DNA of 36,672 nucleotides from the NCBI GenBank assembly GCA_001512375.1, contig LFRN01000035.1:1-36672 (forward strand), given 5' to 3'. This stretch comes from Candidatus Methanoculleus thermohydrogenotrophicum. GTDB taxonomy: Archaea; Halobacteriota; Methanomicrobia; Methanomicrobiales; Methanoculleaceae. The notes beneath the pieces are model-generated. The model was not told the DNA's origin. It ran no database searches and worked only from the letters and a program-made list of their open reading frames with translations. Below, one piece after another: positions 25,379 through 34,123 of the stretch. How positions within the stretch are numbered: position 1 is the first letter of the stretch; the number at the start of each line of letters is the position of its first letter. Position numbers and translations under genes: made by a program.

Positions 25379-25619
25379 TCAACTACCCCGCCCTGAAGGG
25401 TGGGGCTTGCGAACGGCTAAGCGAGACTAAACAGTAAGACCAGGAGGTGATCAATTGCAGTAGCGTTACGGGCTACAAGAACGGATGGGTGCTTCCCTGG
25501 CCTGTCCCTCTTCCGGGCACGCCAAAACCCGATGCGCTCTCAGGAGGAGCGCTAAGCCCGTCCCGCGGCTCCGAAGGGAAATGTAACCCCGGTTCGACCG
25601 GGAGAAGGTAATACCTGCC
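25379..25619 (+). ncRNA. HEARO-type omega RNA of an IscB element
   Basis: In IscB loci the guide-bearing omega RNA lies just upstream of iscB with the guide at its 5' end. Here TCAACTACCCCGCCC begins the conserved part. Stems seen: CCCCGCCC/GGGTGGGG with a TGAA loop (25386-25393/25398-25405), CTTGC/GCGAG (25406-25410/25421-25425), a long-range ACGGGCT/AGCCCGT (25468-25474/25555-25561), GCGCTC/GAGCGC (25534-25539/25547-25552), and a 3' hairpin CCCGG-TTCGA-CCGGG (25588-25602) shortly before the iscB ATG. The guide would be about 25363-25378 (GGTGATGGTCTTTTTG). The RNA looks intact, although the protein gene is not. Similarity to HEARO is from memory. Confidence 0.7.
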
Positions 25620-25991
25620 ATGCGTGTACCCGTATTAGACACCAATCAAACACCGTTGATGCCAACGACCCCGGCACGTGCCCGTCTTCTCCTCAAGCAG
25701 GGGGAGGCAAAACCGTACGGGAACAAACCTGGCATCTTCTGCATCATCCTGACCTATGCAGTTGACCCCGACAACCAACCACTGGTCGTCGAGATCGACC
25801 CTGGCAGTTCCTTTGAGGGCTGGTCGGTGGTCGGGACCACCCTGAAAGGGCGCGTCTCGCTTCACAACCGCATCACCGGAGGACGGGTGACCCAGACCGC
25901 AAAGGTGGAGGATTGTACCATCCTGACCAGAATCGCATGGAGAACAGAGTGGTATGCCGGGATGAGCAGACGGCATTCCTCCCCGGCCTGA
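25620..25991 (+). pseudogene. iscB: Truncated, frameshifted IscB (PLMP/RRXRR domain and RuvC-I only)
   Basis: IscB is the OMEGA nuclease ancestral to Cas9, normally about 400-500 aa with PLMP, RuvC, bridge-helix and HNH parts. This ORF has 123 aa. MRVPVLDTNQTPLMPTTPAR carries the PLMP motif (12-15). VEIDPGSSFEGWSVVG contains the RuvC-I Asp60. The sequence then loses the pattern. At the end a bridge-helix-like RMENR appears in another frame (about 25937-25951), followed by a WYAGMSRRH-like stretch in the ORF frame, which suggests a frameshift within a decayed bridge helix. No HNH or later RuvC motif follows; a PHP gene starts at 26042. It is a remnant unable to cut DNA by itself, though it might still bind RNA. 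Confidence 0.75.
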
Positions 25992-26041
25992 AAAAGATGA
26001 TACAACACCTGCCTGCTCCATTCCCGGACTCGGAAGAGGCT

Positions 26042-26674
26042 ATGTTTTTCGACATGCATGTCCACTCCGACTACTCCATCGACTCGGTGGTGAGCGTGGG
26101 CGCCATCGTCCGGGCCTGGGAGAAGACAGGCATCCTCCCGCTGGTCTGCGACCACAACAGCATCGAGGGCTCCAGGGAGGTGTACGCCCGGATCCGAAAG
26201 CAGGACCCTGATATCCCGGAGATCCTCGCCGAAGAGATTCTCACCCGGGATGGTGAGATCATCGGCGTGTTTCTCACCGAAGAGATCCCTCCCGGCCTCT
26301 CTGCCGAAGAGACCCTTGATGCCATAGACGACCAGGGTGCCCTCTCCATCGTCCCGCACCCCTTCTGCACCTATCGGTCGTCCACGATAGATCGGGAGGT
26401 CCTGGAGGATATCATCGACCGGATCGATATTGTCGAGGGCTACAACGCCCGGAATCGCTCCCCGGAAGCGGACATCGAAGCCCGGGCGTTCGCCCGCGAG
26501 CATAAAAAACCGATCTCTGCCGGCTCAGATGCCCATACCTGCATCGAACTTGGCGGAGTGTTTGTCGCCATCGCCCCATTCGAGGAGCCGGATGATCTTC
26601 TCGCGAACCTGAAGGACGCTCTCGTGTGGTGCCGCCCGACCAGGGCCTCTCGAAGGGTGAACCGTCAGCGGTGA
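26042..26674 (+). CDS. PHP-domain metal-dependent phosphoesterase-like protein
   Basis: PHP proteins bind two or three metal ions and hydrolyse phosphate esters. The 210-aa product begins MFFDMHVHSDYSIDS with the HxH motif (6-8). DHNSIEGS, HPFCTYRSS and GSDAHT supply the other conserved metal ligands. It is a stand-alone PHP domain of unknown substrate. The track's start at 25913 would add 43 residues derived from the IscB remnant. The ATG at 26042, preceded by GGAAGAGG, begins exactly at the domain start and is preferred. The end overlaps the convergent kinase gene by 10 bases. Confidence 0.85.
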   Translation: MFFDMHVHSDYSIDSVVSVGAIVRAWEKTGILPLVCDHNSIEGSREVYARIRKQDPDIPEILAEEILTRDGEIIGVFLTEEIPPGLSAEETLDAIDDQGALSIVPHPFCTYRSSTIDREVLEDIIDRIDIVEGYNARNRSPEADIEARAFAREHKKPISAGSDAHTCIELGGVFVAIAPFEEPDDLLANLKDALVWCRPTRASRRVNRQR

Positions 26675-27768
26675 TGGACCACTCGCTTCCTCTGCGCGAT
26701 GCGGTAGCCCGAGATAACTGCTATCGAGTCTTCAAACTCCCTGTCAAGCGCCGGATCCCCGGTATCCACGTAGAGTGCCGGGGTCGCGGCGAGTTTCGCG
26801 GGCGTCCCCACCACAATGATCCTTCCGACACCCCCGGCTCGCCTGACCACCGCCGGGCTGATCTGCTGGTTCCCCCGGCCGAGGATGAACCCCTGCGCCC
26901 CGATGGGGCTTGCGATGATCCGGGCGGCCGCCGCACCCTCGAGGTGGGAGAGGATCGTCCTCTCATCCACGCCCCTCGCGACTATTCTTCTGTTCATGAC
27001 CAGATCGACCCCGAGGAGTGTCCCCTCAAGCCCGAGATGCGCAAGGATCGCCTCTGTGGTGCTCCCGGCACCAACGATATACAGGGTCTCCGGGACCATC
27101 ACCTCGGTGATGAACCGGGCGATCGCCTCCTTTGCCCTCTCGTCGTCGGCCTCCTCGAAGACCGCCTTCGCCCCCTGGATTCTCTCCGGGAGGTAAGGAA
27201 CCCGGGCCGCCCCATAGAATCTGACCGCAAGCCTCCCCTCCCGGTAGGCCTCCTCATCGACGTCGAGCACGTCGGCGTCGAGGAGCCGGGCTGCATCGAG
27301 CCCGATGACGACCGCGGCCGCCGCGGCAGGATTGACCGCAAAGACCGCCGAGTACATCTTCACCCCGGCCGGAACCCCGAGGACCGGCACCGACCGGCCC
27401 ACCGCGTCGAGGACGTCCCGGGCCGTCCCGTCGCCCCCGCAGAAGAGGATCAGGTCGACCCCGGAGGCGACGAACGCCCGGCAGGCTTCCCGGGTATCCG
27501 CGGCCGTCGTCGGCTCTCCAGGCGTGAAGACGACCTCATACCCGGCGATCCCCGCCGCATCGAGGATATCGGCACCCATCGCCCCGGCGGGGGTGAGGAA
27601 CCTGATATCCTCCCCCGGTAGAAGCCTGAGTGTCTCGGCTGCCCGGGCAGGAGCGCGGGGGATTGCCCCCCGTCGAATCGCCTCCGCAGCCTTGCCATCA
27701 GTACCCGAGAGTCCCACCGCACCGCCCATCCCGGCGATGGGGTTCGCCAGGAAGCCGATGGTCTTCAT
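26665..27768 (-). CDS. ATP-NAD/AcoX kinase family protein (COG3199)
   Basis: This is a relative of NAD kinase of unknown substrate, common in archaea. MKTIGFLANPIAGMGG is the typical start. LILFCGGDGTARDVLDAVG contains the GGDGT nucleotide-binding motif (about 111-115), and VPVLGVPAGVKMYSAVFAV is the following conserved strand. The 367-aa length is normal for this subgroup. Its ATG overlaps the trpA stop (ATGA), so it is the last gene of the trp transcription unit. Nothing in the sequence shows a direct role in tryptophan synthesis. Confidence 0.85.
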   Translation of the reverse strand: MKTIGFLANPIAGMGGAVGLSGTDGKAAEAIRRGAIPRAPARAAETLRLLPGEDIRFLTPAGAMGADILDAAGIAGYEVVFTPGEPTTAADTREACRAFVASGVDLILFCGGDGTARDVLDAVGRSVPVLGVPAGVKMYSAVFAVNPAAAAAVVIGLDAARLLDADVLDVDEEAYREGRLAVRFYGAARVPYLPERIQGAKAVFEEADDERAKEAIARFITEVMVPETLYIVGAGSTTEAILAHLGLEGTLLGVDLVMNRRIVARGVDERTILSHLEGAAAARIIASPIGAQGFILGRGNQQISPAVVRRAGGVGRIIVVGTPAKLAATPALYVDTGDPALDREFEDSIAVISGYRIAQRKRVVHHR

Positions 27769-28553
27769 GGCCGTCCCACCATAGCAGCCACATAATCACC
27801 GACTGCCTGCAGCATCTTCGTTCCACCGTCGGGATGCTCCCCGATGATCCGGGTAATGGCGCTCCCGACAACGACCGCATCCGCACCGGCGGCTGCTATC
27901 GCCTGAACATGCCCGGGCCGGGAGACCCCGAACCCGACGGCAAGCGGGAGGCGCGTCTCCTGCCTGACGGTCCTGATCAGGTCAGCAAGGTACGCCGGGA
28001 GGTCGTCTCGCACACCGGTCACCCCCTCGACCGCGACCAGGTAGACGAACCCCGACGCACCGGCGAGGACCCGCCGGCGGCGGGCCGCCGATGTCGTCGG
28101 GGCGATGAGCCTGATGAGGTCAAGACCGTGCCGGGCCGCGGCGGCCGCGAGGTCCCCCGACTCTTCGGGCGGGAGGTCGACGACCAGGAGGGCGTCAGCC
28201 CCCGCTCCCGCGGCCCGTGCCGCGAACCGCTCCCACCCCTGCCGGAAGACGATGTTTGCATACGTAAAGAGGACGACCGGCACCGGGGCATAACCCCGGA
28301 TCGCCTGCACCAGGTCGAAGGCCGCATCCGGAGTCATCCCGGCGGCGAGCGCCCGCTCGTGGGCCTGCTGGATGATCGGGCCGTCAGCCATCGGGTCAGA
28401 GAAGGGGATGGCGACCTCCAGGATCCCGGCCCCGGCATCGATCATCGTCTTTGCAACAGCAAGCGACATCGCCGGGTCAGGGTCGCCGGCGACCAGGAAC
28501 CCGACGAATACCGGACCATCCCGATCCGCGAATGCGGCGGCAAGCCTGCTCAT
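27765..28553 (-). CDS. trpA: Tryptophan synthase alpha subunit
   Basis: TrpA cleaves indole-3-glycerol phosphate to indole and glyceraldehyde 3-phosphate, and indole passes to TrpB. LEVAIPFSDPMADGPIIQQA holds the catalytic Glu and Asp of the TIM barrel. VVLFTYANIVFRQGWERFA, VVDLPPEESGDL and LAVGFGVSRPGHVQAI are family motifs. The 262-aa length is standard. The start shares TGATG with the trpB stop, so translation is coupled. Confidence 0.96.
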   Translation of the reverse strand: MSRLAAAFADRDGPVFVGFLVAGDPDPAMSLAVAKTMIDAGAGILEVAIPFSDPMADGPIIQQAHERALAAGMTPDAAFDLVQAIRGYAPVPVVLFTYANIVFRQGWERFAARAAGAGADALLVVDLPPEESGDLAAAAARHGLDLIRLIAPTTSAARRRRVLAGASGFVYLVAVEGVTGVRDDLPAYLADLIRTVRQETRLPLAVGFGVSRPGHVQAIAAAGADAVVVGSAITRIIGEHPDGGTKMLQAVGDYVAAMVGRP

Positions 28554-29722
28554 CAGGCCACCCCGTCCATCCGCGCCACGTCAGGGACATCCTTGTCGCC
28601 CCGGCCAGAGAGGTTGATCACAAGGATCCCGTCAGGGCCGAGGTCGGCTGCGGCCCGGCAGGCGTAGGCAACCGCATGGGCAGACTCGAGAGCAGGGATG
28701 ATCCCCTCCCGGCGGGAGAGGTAGCGGAACGCGTCCAGCGCCTCCCGGTCGGTGACAGCTTCATACCTGACCGCTCCGCTCTCCTTCCAGGAAGCGTGTT
28801 CAGGGCCGACGCCCGGATAATCGAGGCCGGCCGCGACTGAGTGGGTCTCCCGCACCTGCCCATCGCCGTCCTGGAGGAGGTAGGAGAACGCGCCCTGGAA
28901 TATCCCGGGCGAACCCCCGCAGATCGACGCACCGTGCCGGGGGGTGCCGAGGCCGGCGCCCGCCGCCTCGACCCCGACGAGGGCGGGGCCGGCGCCGATG
29001 AATGGCGCAAACATACCGGCGGCGTTTGACCCCCCGCCGACACAGGCAACGATCATGTCAGGAAGCCTGCCCTCCCGCTCAAGGACCTGCTGCCTCGTCT
29101 CCTCCCCGATAACCGACTGAAAGTCCCTGACGATCGAGGGGAAGGGATGTGGCCCCACACACGAGCCGATCAGGTAGTGGGTACCCCGAACGTTCGTCAC
29201 CCAGTCCCGCATCGCCTCGTTCACCGCGTCCTTCAGGGTCCTGGTCCCCGAAGCGACCGGATGGACCGTGGCGCCGAGGAGGCGCATCCGGTAGACGTTC
29301 AACCGCTGTCGCTCAGTATCGACCTCGCCCATGTAGACCTCAACCGGGAGGCCGAGAACTGCGCCTGCCATCGCCGTCGCAACACCGTGCTGCCCGGCCC
29401 CGGTCTCGGCGATGAGGCGGCGTTTGCCCATGAACTCAGCGAGCAGCCCCTGGCCGAGGGTGTTGTTTATTTTGTGCGCCCCGCCGTGGAGCAGGTCCTC
29501 CCGCTTCAGATAGACCCGGCACCCAAGGTCATGGGAGAGGTTTGCACAGTAGGTGAGCGGGGTCTCCCTCCCCGCGTACTCGGTCAGGTAGAAGGAGAGC
29601 CGCCGTAAGAAGGTTGGGTCCTGCCGGGCCCGGCGGTAGGCCTCCTCGAGTTCAACGAGCGTTTCCATCAGCGTCTCGGGGACGTACTGTCCCCCGAACG
29701 CTCCAAATCGTCTCTGTATCAT
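28553..29722 (-). CDS. trpB: Tryptophan synthase beta subunit (TrpB1 type)
   Basis: TrpB is the PLP enzyme joining indole and serine to make tryptophan in complex with Trp[21 protein letters not shown] is the canonical start. [14 protein letters not shown] carries the PLP lysine (Lys84), and [15 protein letters not shown] and [15 protein letters not shown] are the substrate and phosphate loops. The 389-aa length is normal. The ATG overlaps the trpF stop (ATGA). A second, TrpB2-type copy opens the same operon. Confidence 0.97.
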   Translation of the reverse strand: MIQRRFGAFGGQYVPETLMETLVELEEAYRRARQDPTFLRRLSFYLTEYAGRETPLTYCANLSHDLGCRVYLKREDLLHGGAHKINNTLGQGLLAEFMGKRRLIAETGAGQHGVATAMAGAVLGLPVEVYMGEVDTERQRLNVYRMRLLGATVHPVASGTRTLKDAVNEAMRDWVTNVRGTHYLIGSCVGPHPFPSIVRDFQSVIGEETRQQVLEREGRLPDMIVACVGGGSNAAGMFAPFIGAGPALVGVEAAGAGLGTPRHGASICGGSPGIFQGAFSYLLQDGDGQVRETHSVAAGLDYPGVGPEHASWKESGAVRYEAVTDREALDAFRYLSRREGIIPALESAHAVAYACRAAADLGPDGILVINLSGRGDKDVPDVARMDGVA

Positions 29723-30291
29723 ACTTCACTCTTCCTGCATGCCAGAAGAAACGCCCTGACCCGTCCAGGGTCCTTCACGCCGGGGTAGAGCTCCACTCCC
29801 GAGGCGACGTCCACCGCTGCGGGGTGGAAGGTATCTATCGCCTCCCCGACGTTTTCGGGCGTAAGCCCGCCGGCGAGGATCACCGGCACCGATGAACGCT
29901 CGATGACGTGCCGGGTATATTCTTTGTCAAACTCGAGCCCGGTCCCCTGACTCCCATCGACCACTACGGCGTCGCAGTCGTCCGGGACCGGGTCGCCGGG
30001 GGAGACCGACCTGATGACCCTGACCCTGGATGCGGGCGGAACCTCGCAGGCTGCCGGTACCTGGATCGCACCCGGGCGCAACCTGAGGATCGCATCGATC
30101 TCGGCGTCCGCTGTGGTTGCCGTCACCGCGACCGTGATGACCAGGGGATCGACGGCGGCAAAGATCGCCGCAGCCCGCTCCGGTGTGACCGATCGCGGGG
30201 AAGGGGTCGCAAGCACGACACCGATCGCGTCAGCCCCGCAATCAGCGACCATAATGGCGTCAGCGACCGTGGTGACGCCGCAGACCTTCAC
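29719..30291 (-). CDS. trpF: Phosphoribosylanthranilate isomerase
   Basis: TrpF isomerises phosphoribosylanthranilate to CdRP in tryptophan synthesis. [12 protein letters not shown] contains the catalytic Cys4, [15 protein letters not shown] the catalytic Asp and phosphate-binding Gly residues, and [16 protein letters not shown] the second phosphate loop. At 190 aa it is slightly short but complete. The start is GTG at 30291, overlapping the trpC stop as GTGA; no in-frame ATG fits the family N-terminus. Confidence 0.94.
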   Translation of the reverse strand: MKVCGVTTVADAIMVADCGADAIGVVLATPSPRSVTPERAAAIFAAVDPLVITVAVTATTADAEIDAILRLRPGAIQVPAACEVPPASRVRVIRSVSPGDPVPDDCDAVVVDGSQGTGLEFDKEYTRHVIERSSVPVILAGGLTPENVGEAIDTFHPAAVDVASGVELYPGVKDPGRVRAFLLACRKSEV

Positions 30292-31046
30292 GCGAATACG
30301 AATCCCTCCAATCTCCGTTTTGGGTCCCGGGCGTTCATGATCGCCGAACCGACGAGGAAGGCATCACAGCAGTCACAGAGGCTCCGGACATCATAGGGCC
30401 AGAGGATCCCGCTCTCAGAGACGACGAGCCTCCCCTCGTCCCTGACAAGGTCGGCAAGCCGTCGCGTGGTGGAGAGGTCGACCCGGAACGTCCCGAGATC
30501 GCGGTTGTTGATCCCGATCAGGTCTGCTTCCGTGGCGAGCGCCGCCTCAACCTCGTCGCGGTTGCGGACCTCCACCAGCGCATCAAGCCCGACCTCGTGA
30601 GCGGCGTCCACGAACCGGGAGAGGTCATCACCGAGGATCCGGGCGATCAGGAGGACCGCATCGGCCCCCATCGCCCTGGTCTCGCTGACCTGCCGCTCAT
30701 CGATAATGAAATCCTTCCGAAGCACCGGGATGGAGACCGCAGCGCGGGCACGGACGAGGTTCTCGGCACTCCCCCCGAAGAACGAGGGTTCGGTCAGGAC
30801 CGAGACCGCAACCGCTCCAGCGGCGGCGAACCCGGCAGCCAGCGCCTCCGGCGGTAAGGTGCATGCCGCCCGCCCTCCTGAGGGCGAGGCGTACTTCACC
30901 TCCGCGATGATTGCGATACGGTCGGTGCAGGAGCAAATCGCGGCCGTGAGACTCCGGGCCGGGGTGGGGCAGTGGTCCGGGAGGGGGGCGGCCGGGATCG
31001 CCGCCACCCGCTCCCTCGTGCTCCGGAGGATTTCCTCGATGATCAC
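30288..31046 (-). CDS. trpC: Indole-3-glycerol phosphate synthase
   Basis: TrpC closes the indole ring of CdRP with loss of CO2 and water. [15 protein letters not shown] carries the catalytic Lys region, [13 protein letters not shown] the next conserved strand, and [13 protein letters not shown] the catalytic Glu. [16 protein letters not shown] and VSESGI complete the signature. The product is 252 aa. It starts with GTG at 31046, overlapping the trpD stop (GTGA). Confidence 0.96.
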   Translation of the reverse strand: MIIEEILRSTRERVAAIPAAPLPDHCPTPARSLTAAICSCTDRIAIIAEVKYASPSGGRAACTLPPEALAAGFAAAGAVAVSVLTEPSFFGGSAENLVRARAAVSIPVLRKDFIIDERQVSETRAMGADAVLLIARILGDDLSRFVDAAHEVGLDALVEVRNRDEVEAALATEADLIGINNRDLGTFRVDLSTTRRLADLVRDEGRLVVSESGILWPYDVRSLCDCCDAFLVGSAIMNARDPKRRLEGFVFA

Positions 31047-32059
31047 GGCGCACCCCCGGTCACCTCGATCAACCTATGGAGCCGGTCGAGCGCCGCCCCC
31101 GAGTCGATCGACTCAGCCGCATGGACCATCCCTCCCGGAAGATCAGTGGCCTTCCCGCCGAGGTAGATCGCCGCCCCGGCGTTGAGGAGGACGATATCCC
31201 GTGCCGGGCCGTCTTTGCCATCGAGGACCGAGAGGAGGATCCGGGCGTTTTCCTCAGGCCCGCCGCCCTGGAGGACGGTGACGGGCGACCGCGGGATCCC
31301 AAATTCGGTGCAATCGAGGGTGTAGGTCCAGACCTCACCGTCCCGGAGTTCCGCGACCACCGTCGGCCCGGTCGTTGTGATCTCATCGAGACCCGCGCCA
31401 TGGACCACCATCGCCCGCCGAACCCCGAGGTCCCTGAGCACCCGGGCGACCGGGGCGGTCAGGCGGGAGTCGTAGACCCCGAGGAGATGCGCCCCGACGC
31501 GGCCCGGGTTCGTGAGGGGGCCGAGGAGGTTGAAGACCGTCCTGATCCCGATCTCCTGCCGGGCCGTCCGGGCGTGCTGCATCGCCGGGTGGTAGGCCGG
31601 GGCGAAGAGGAAGGCGATCCCGGCTGCCGCGAGGAGATCTGGGACCCGGTCAGGCGGGGTCGTGACCGCTACCCCAAGCGCCTCAAGAACGTCGGCCGAG
31701 CCGCACCGGCTCGATACGCCCCGGTTCCCGTGCTTCACGATGGAGACTCCTGCGCCGGCAGCGACGAAGGCGGCTGTGGTGCTGATGTTGAACGTTCCCG
31801 AATCGTCACCCCCGGTCCCGCAGGTATCCACCCGTGCCTCCGGAGCCGGAAGAGAGACCGGGACGGCAGCCTCTCGCATCACCCGGGCGAACGCCGCGAT
31901 CTCGGCCTCGGTCTCCCCCTTCATCCGCAGAGCAGTAAGGAACCCGCCGATCTGGGCCGGGGTCGCGACGCCCCGCATGATCTCTTCCATCACCCCGGTC
32001 GCCTCGGCCGCGGTGAGGTCGGTGCCCGAGGAGACCCGGGCAATCGCCTCCCTGATCAT
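31043..32059 (-). CDS. trpD: Anthranilate phosphoribosyltransferase
   Basis: TrpD joins anthranilate to [22 protein letters not shown] is the PRPP-binding loop. [20 protein letters not shown] is the family signature, followed by [20 protein letters not shown] and [20 protein letters not shown]. The 338-aa length is typical of a stand-alone TrpD without a fused glutaminase. The ATG overlaps the trpG stop (ATGA). Confidence 0.97.
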   Translation of the reverse strand: MIREAIARVSSGTDLTAAEATGVMEEIMRGVATPAQIGGFLTALRMKGETEAEIAAFARVMREAAVPVSLPAPEARVDTCGTGGDDSGTFNISTTAAFVAAGAGVSIVKHGNRGVSSRCGSADVLEALGVAVTTPPDRVPDLLAAAGIAFLFAPAYHPAMQHARTARQEIGIRTVFNLLGPLTNPGRVGAHLLGVYDSRLTAPVARVLRDLGVRRAMVVHGAGLDEITTTGPTVVAELRDGEVWTYTLDCTEFGIPRSPVTVLQGGGPEENARILLSVLDGKDGPARDIVLLNAGAAIYLGGKATDLPGGMVHAAESIDSGAALDRLHRLIEVTGGAP

Positions 32060-32637
32060 ACCCCACCCCCTGTGCCGAAGAGGAAGTTTGCCATCAACTG
32101 GTCCCCGTCGGGGGTGAGGACGCTCTCTGGATGGAACTGCACCCCATGAATCGGGAACTCCCGGTGCCGGACGCCCATGATCGCGCCGTCGCCCTCGCTT
32201 CTGGCGGTCACTTTGAGGCAGTCGGGGACGGTTGCGGGATCGATGACAAGCGAGTGGTAGCGGATTGCAACAAGGGGGTTTGGAACCCCTGCGTAGAGCC
32301 CGGCACCGTCGTGCCGCACGACCGACTGCTTCCCATGCATTGGCCTGCCAGCCCGGGTGATCCGGGCCCCAAAGGCAAGCCCGATCGCCTGGTGGCCGAG
32401 AGAGACCCCGAGCGTCGGGACGGTCCGGCTGGTCGACGTGAGGATCGCCTGGTAGAGCGCAACGTCCCCCGGATGCCCCGGTCCGGGCGAGAGGACGATC
32501 CGGTCGAAGTGCAGGGAACGGAGCCGATCAGGTGGTGTATCACTCTGCACCACAACCGGCTCGGCTCCAAGGACCCCGATCTGCTGGCAGAGGTTGTGGG
32601 TGAAACCCCCGTAACCGTCGATGACGACTACCTGCAT
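32056..32637 (-). CDS. trpG: Anthranilate synthase component II (TrpG) with catalytic Cys replaced by Ser
   Basis: TrpG is the class I glutamine amidotransferase that normally supplies ammonia to TrpE. The fold is clear: [11 protein letters not shown], then [16 protein letters not shown], and [19 protein letters not shown] with the catalytic His and Glu. The nucleophile motif, normally GVCLGHQ, is GVSLGHQ: codon TCT at 32401-32403 gives Ser79. The N-terminal DNYDSFT motif is also changed, to DGYGGFT. Glutaminase activity is therefore doubtful; ammonia-dependent synthesis is an alternative. I choose the ATG at 32637 (193 aa), TGATG with the trpE stop and GGAGGTG 5 bases upstream. The track start at 32703 lies inside trpE. 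Confidence 0.93.
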   Translation of the reverse strand: MQVVVIDGYGGFTHNLCQQIGVLGAEPVVVQSDTPPDRLRSLHFDRIVLSPGPGHPGDVALYQAILTSTSRTVPTLGVSLGHQAIGLAFGARITRAGRPMHGKQSVVRHDGAGLYAGVPNPLVAIRYHSLVIDPATVPDCLKVTARSEGDGAIMGVRHREFPIHGVQFHPESVLTPDGDQLMANFLFGTGGGV

Positions 32638-34123
32638 CATTGCACCTCCACCGCACCGAGCGCGGCAAGCATCGCCCTTCCTTTGCTCTCGGTCTCGATC
32701 CACTCCTGACCGGGATCCGAGTCGGCCACGATCCCGGCACCAACCTGGACGGATGCTATGCTGTCCTGGACGACGACCGTCCTGATGGCGATCGCAAGAT
32801 CCATCGTCCCGGAGAAACCGATGTAGCCGGCTGCTCCGGCGTAGATCCCGCGCCGGAGCCCCTCCACCTCAGAGATGACCTGCATTGCCCGAACCTTCGG
32901 GGCGCCCGAGACGGTCCCCGCCGGGAAACAGGACCGCAGAGCGTCGAAGCGGTCGCAGCCCTCCCTGAGCGTGCCCGAGACCGTGGAGGCGATATGCTGG
33001 ACGTGCGAGAACCGCTCGACGTCCATGAACCCCTCCACTGAGACACTCCCAAACGCCGAGACCGCCCCGATGTCGTTCCTCGCCAGGTCGACGAGCATGA
33101 TGTGCTCGGCACGCTCCTTCTCGTCGGCGAGGAGTTCGGCAGCCAGCCGGTCGTCCTCAGCCGGGGTCGATCCCCGCGGCCTGGTCCCGGCGATCGGGAC
33201 CGTCGTCACCCGGCCGCGCTCAACCCGGAGGAGCATCTCGGGACTGCTCCCGGCGACCGCGAGGTCCCCGAAGTCCAGGTAAAACATATAGGGGCTTGGG
33301 TTTCTCGCCCGGAGACGCCGGTAGACACCGAAAGAGTCGCCCTCGATCCGGCAGGAAAGCCTCCGGGAGAGGACCGCCTGGAGGATATCGCCCGCCGCGA
33401 TGTGCTCCTTGATCCGCAGGACCGCACCCGAGAACTCATCAGCGGTGCAGGAGGACGACGCCGCGACCCGGACCCGGGGGTCAGGGTCGGCGGGGCGTGC
33501 CGGGGAGAGGTCGCGTATCCGGGCGGCCTGCTCAACGACTGCATCGGTGGCCCTGGCGTACTCCTCCTCTGCATCGTCCTCGTCGGTGATGAGCAGGTTC
33601 CTGATGACCGCGAGTCGCTCTCTCTGGTGGTCGAGGGCGAGGCAGTCCAGCGCCAGCATGAACCGGGCGACCGGCTCCTCCACCACCGTCTGCCGGATCG
33701 TCGGGTAGATCGACGAGACAAGGTCGTAGGAGAAGTAACCGGCAAGCCCTCCGGAGAACGGGGGGAGCGGTGCCGGGACGGCCCGGAACCGGCCCATAAA
33801 CGAGCGGACGGCATCAACGGCGTCGGCGGCCTCGATATCGGCGGCGATCTCGCGTAGGCGGGGGTCGCCGGAGACCGTCACCAGTCCATCGGAGGTCACG
33901 GCGACGGTCGCGGCGGGGGCGGTGCAGATGAACGAGTAGCGGGCGCACCTCCCGCCCCCCTCAAGCGACTCGAGCAGGAACCCCGGACCTTCCCTGAGGG
34001 AGGCGTAGAGGTCTGCCGGTGGGTACGCGGGGAGCGGGAGTTCGGCGAATACCGGGACGATGCGAGGATGCCCGCCCGGATTCTGGTTCAGCTCTCTTCG
34101 AGCGCTGTCCAGTCCAACGGCAT
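32637..34123 (-). pseudogene. trpE: Anthranilate synthase component I (TrpE) interrupted by an apparent -1 frameshift near its start
   Basis: TrpE makes anthranilate from chorismate and ammonia. From about 34091 to the stop at 32637 one frame encodes almost the whole protein: FLLESLEGGGRCARYSFIC (the Trp-feedback region), then GTRPRGSTPAEDDRLAAELL, ERFSHVQHIASTVSGTLREG and FPAGTVSGAPKVRAMQVISE. That frame has no ATG, GTG or TTG start before 33899. The expected ATG at 34123 (TGATG with the trpB2 stop) encodes [11 protein letters not shown] and then stops at 34088. Adding one base in GAAGAGAGC would give [10 protein letters not shown]-x-LNQNPG joined to the main frame, 495 aa in all, the normal length. 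Deletion, sequencing error and programmed frameshifting all remain possible. A GTG start at 33899 would lose about 75 residues. Confidence 0.88.

Noticed and set aside
25913-26041. N-terminal 43-residue extension of the PHP protein in the track
   Set aside because: Derived from the IscB remnant; the PHP domain begins exactly at the ATG at 26042 with its own ribosome-binding site.
32637-33899. trpE as a complete gene starting at GTG 33899 (track ORF)
   Set aside because: Clear TrpE homology including the feedback motif continues about 65 residues upstream in the same frame without a start, and the expected coupled ATG lies one frameshift away.
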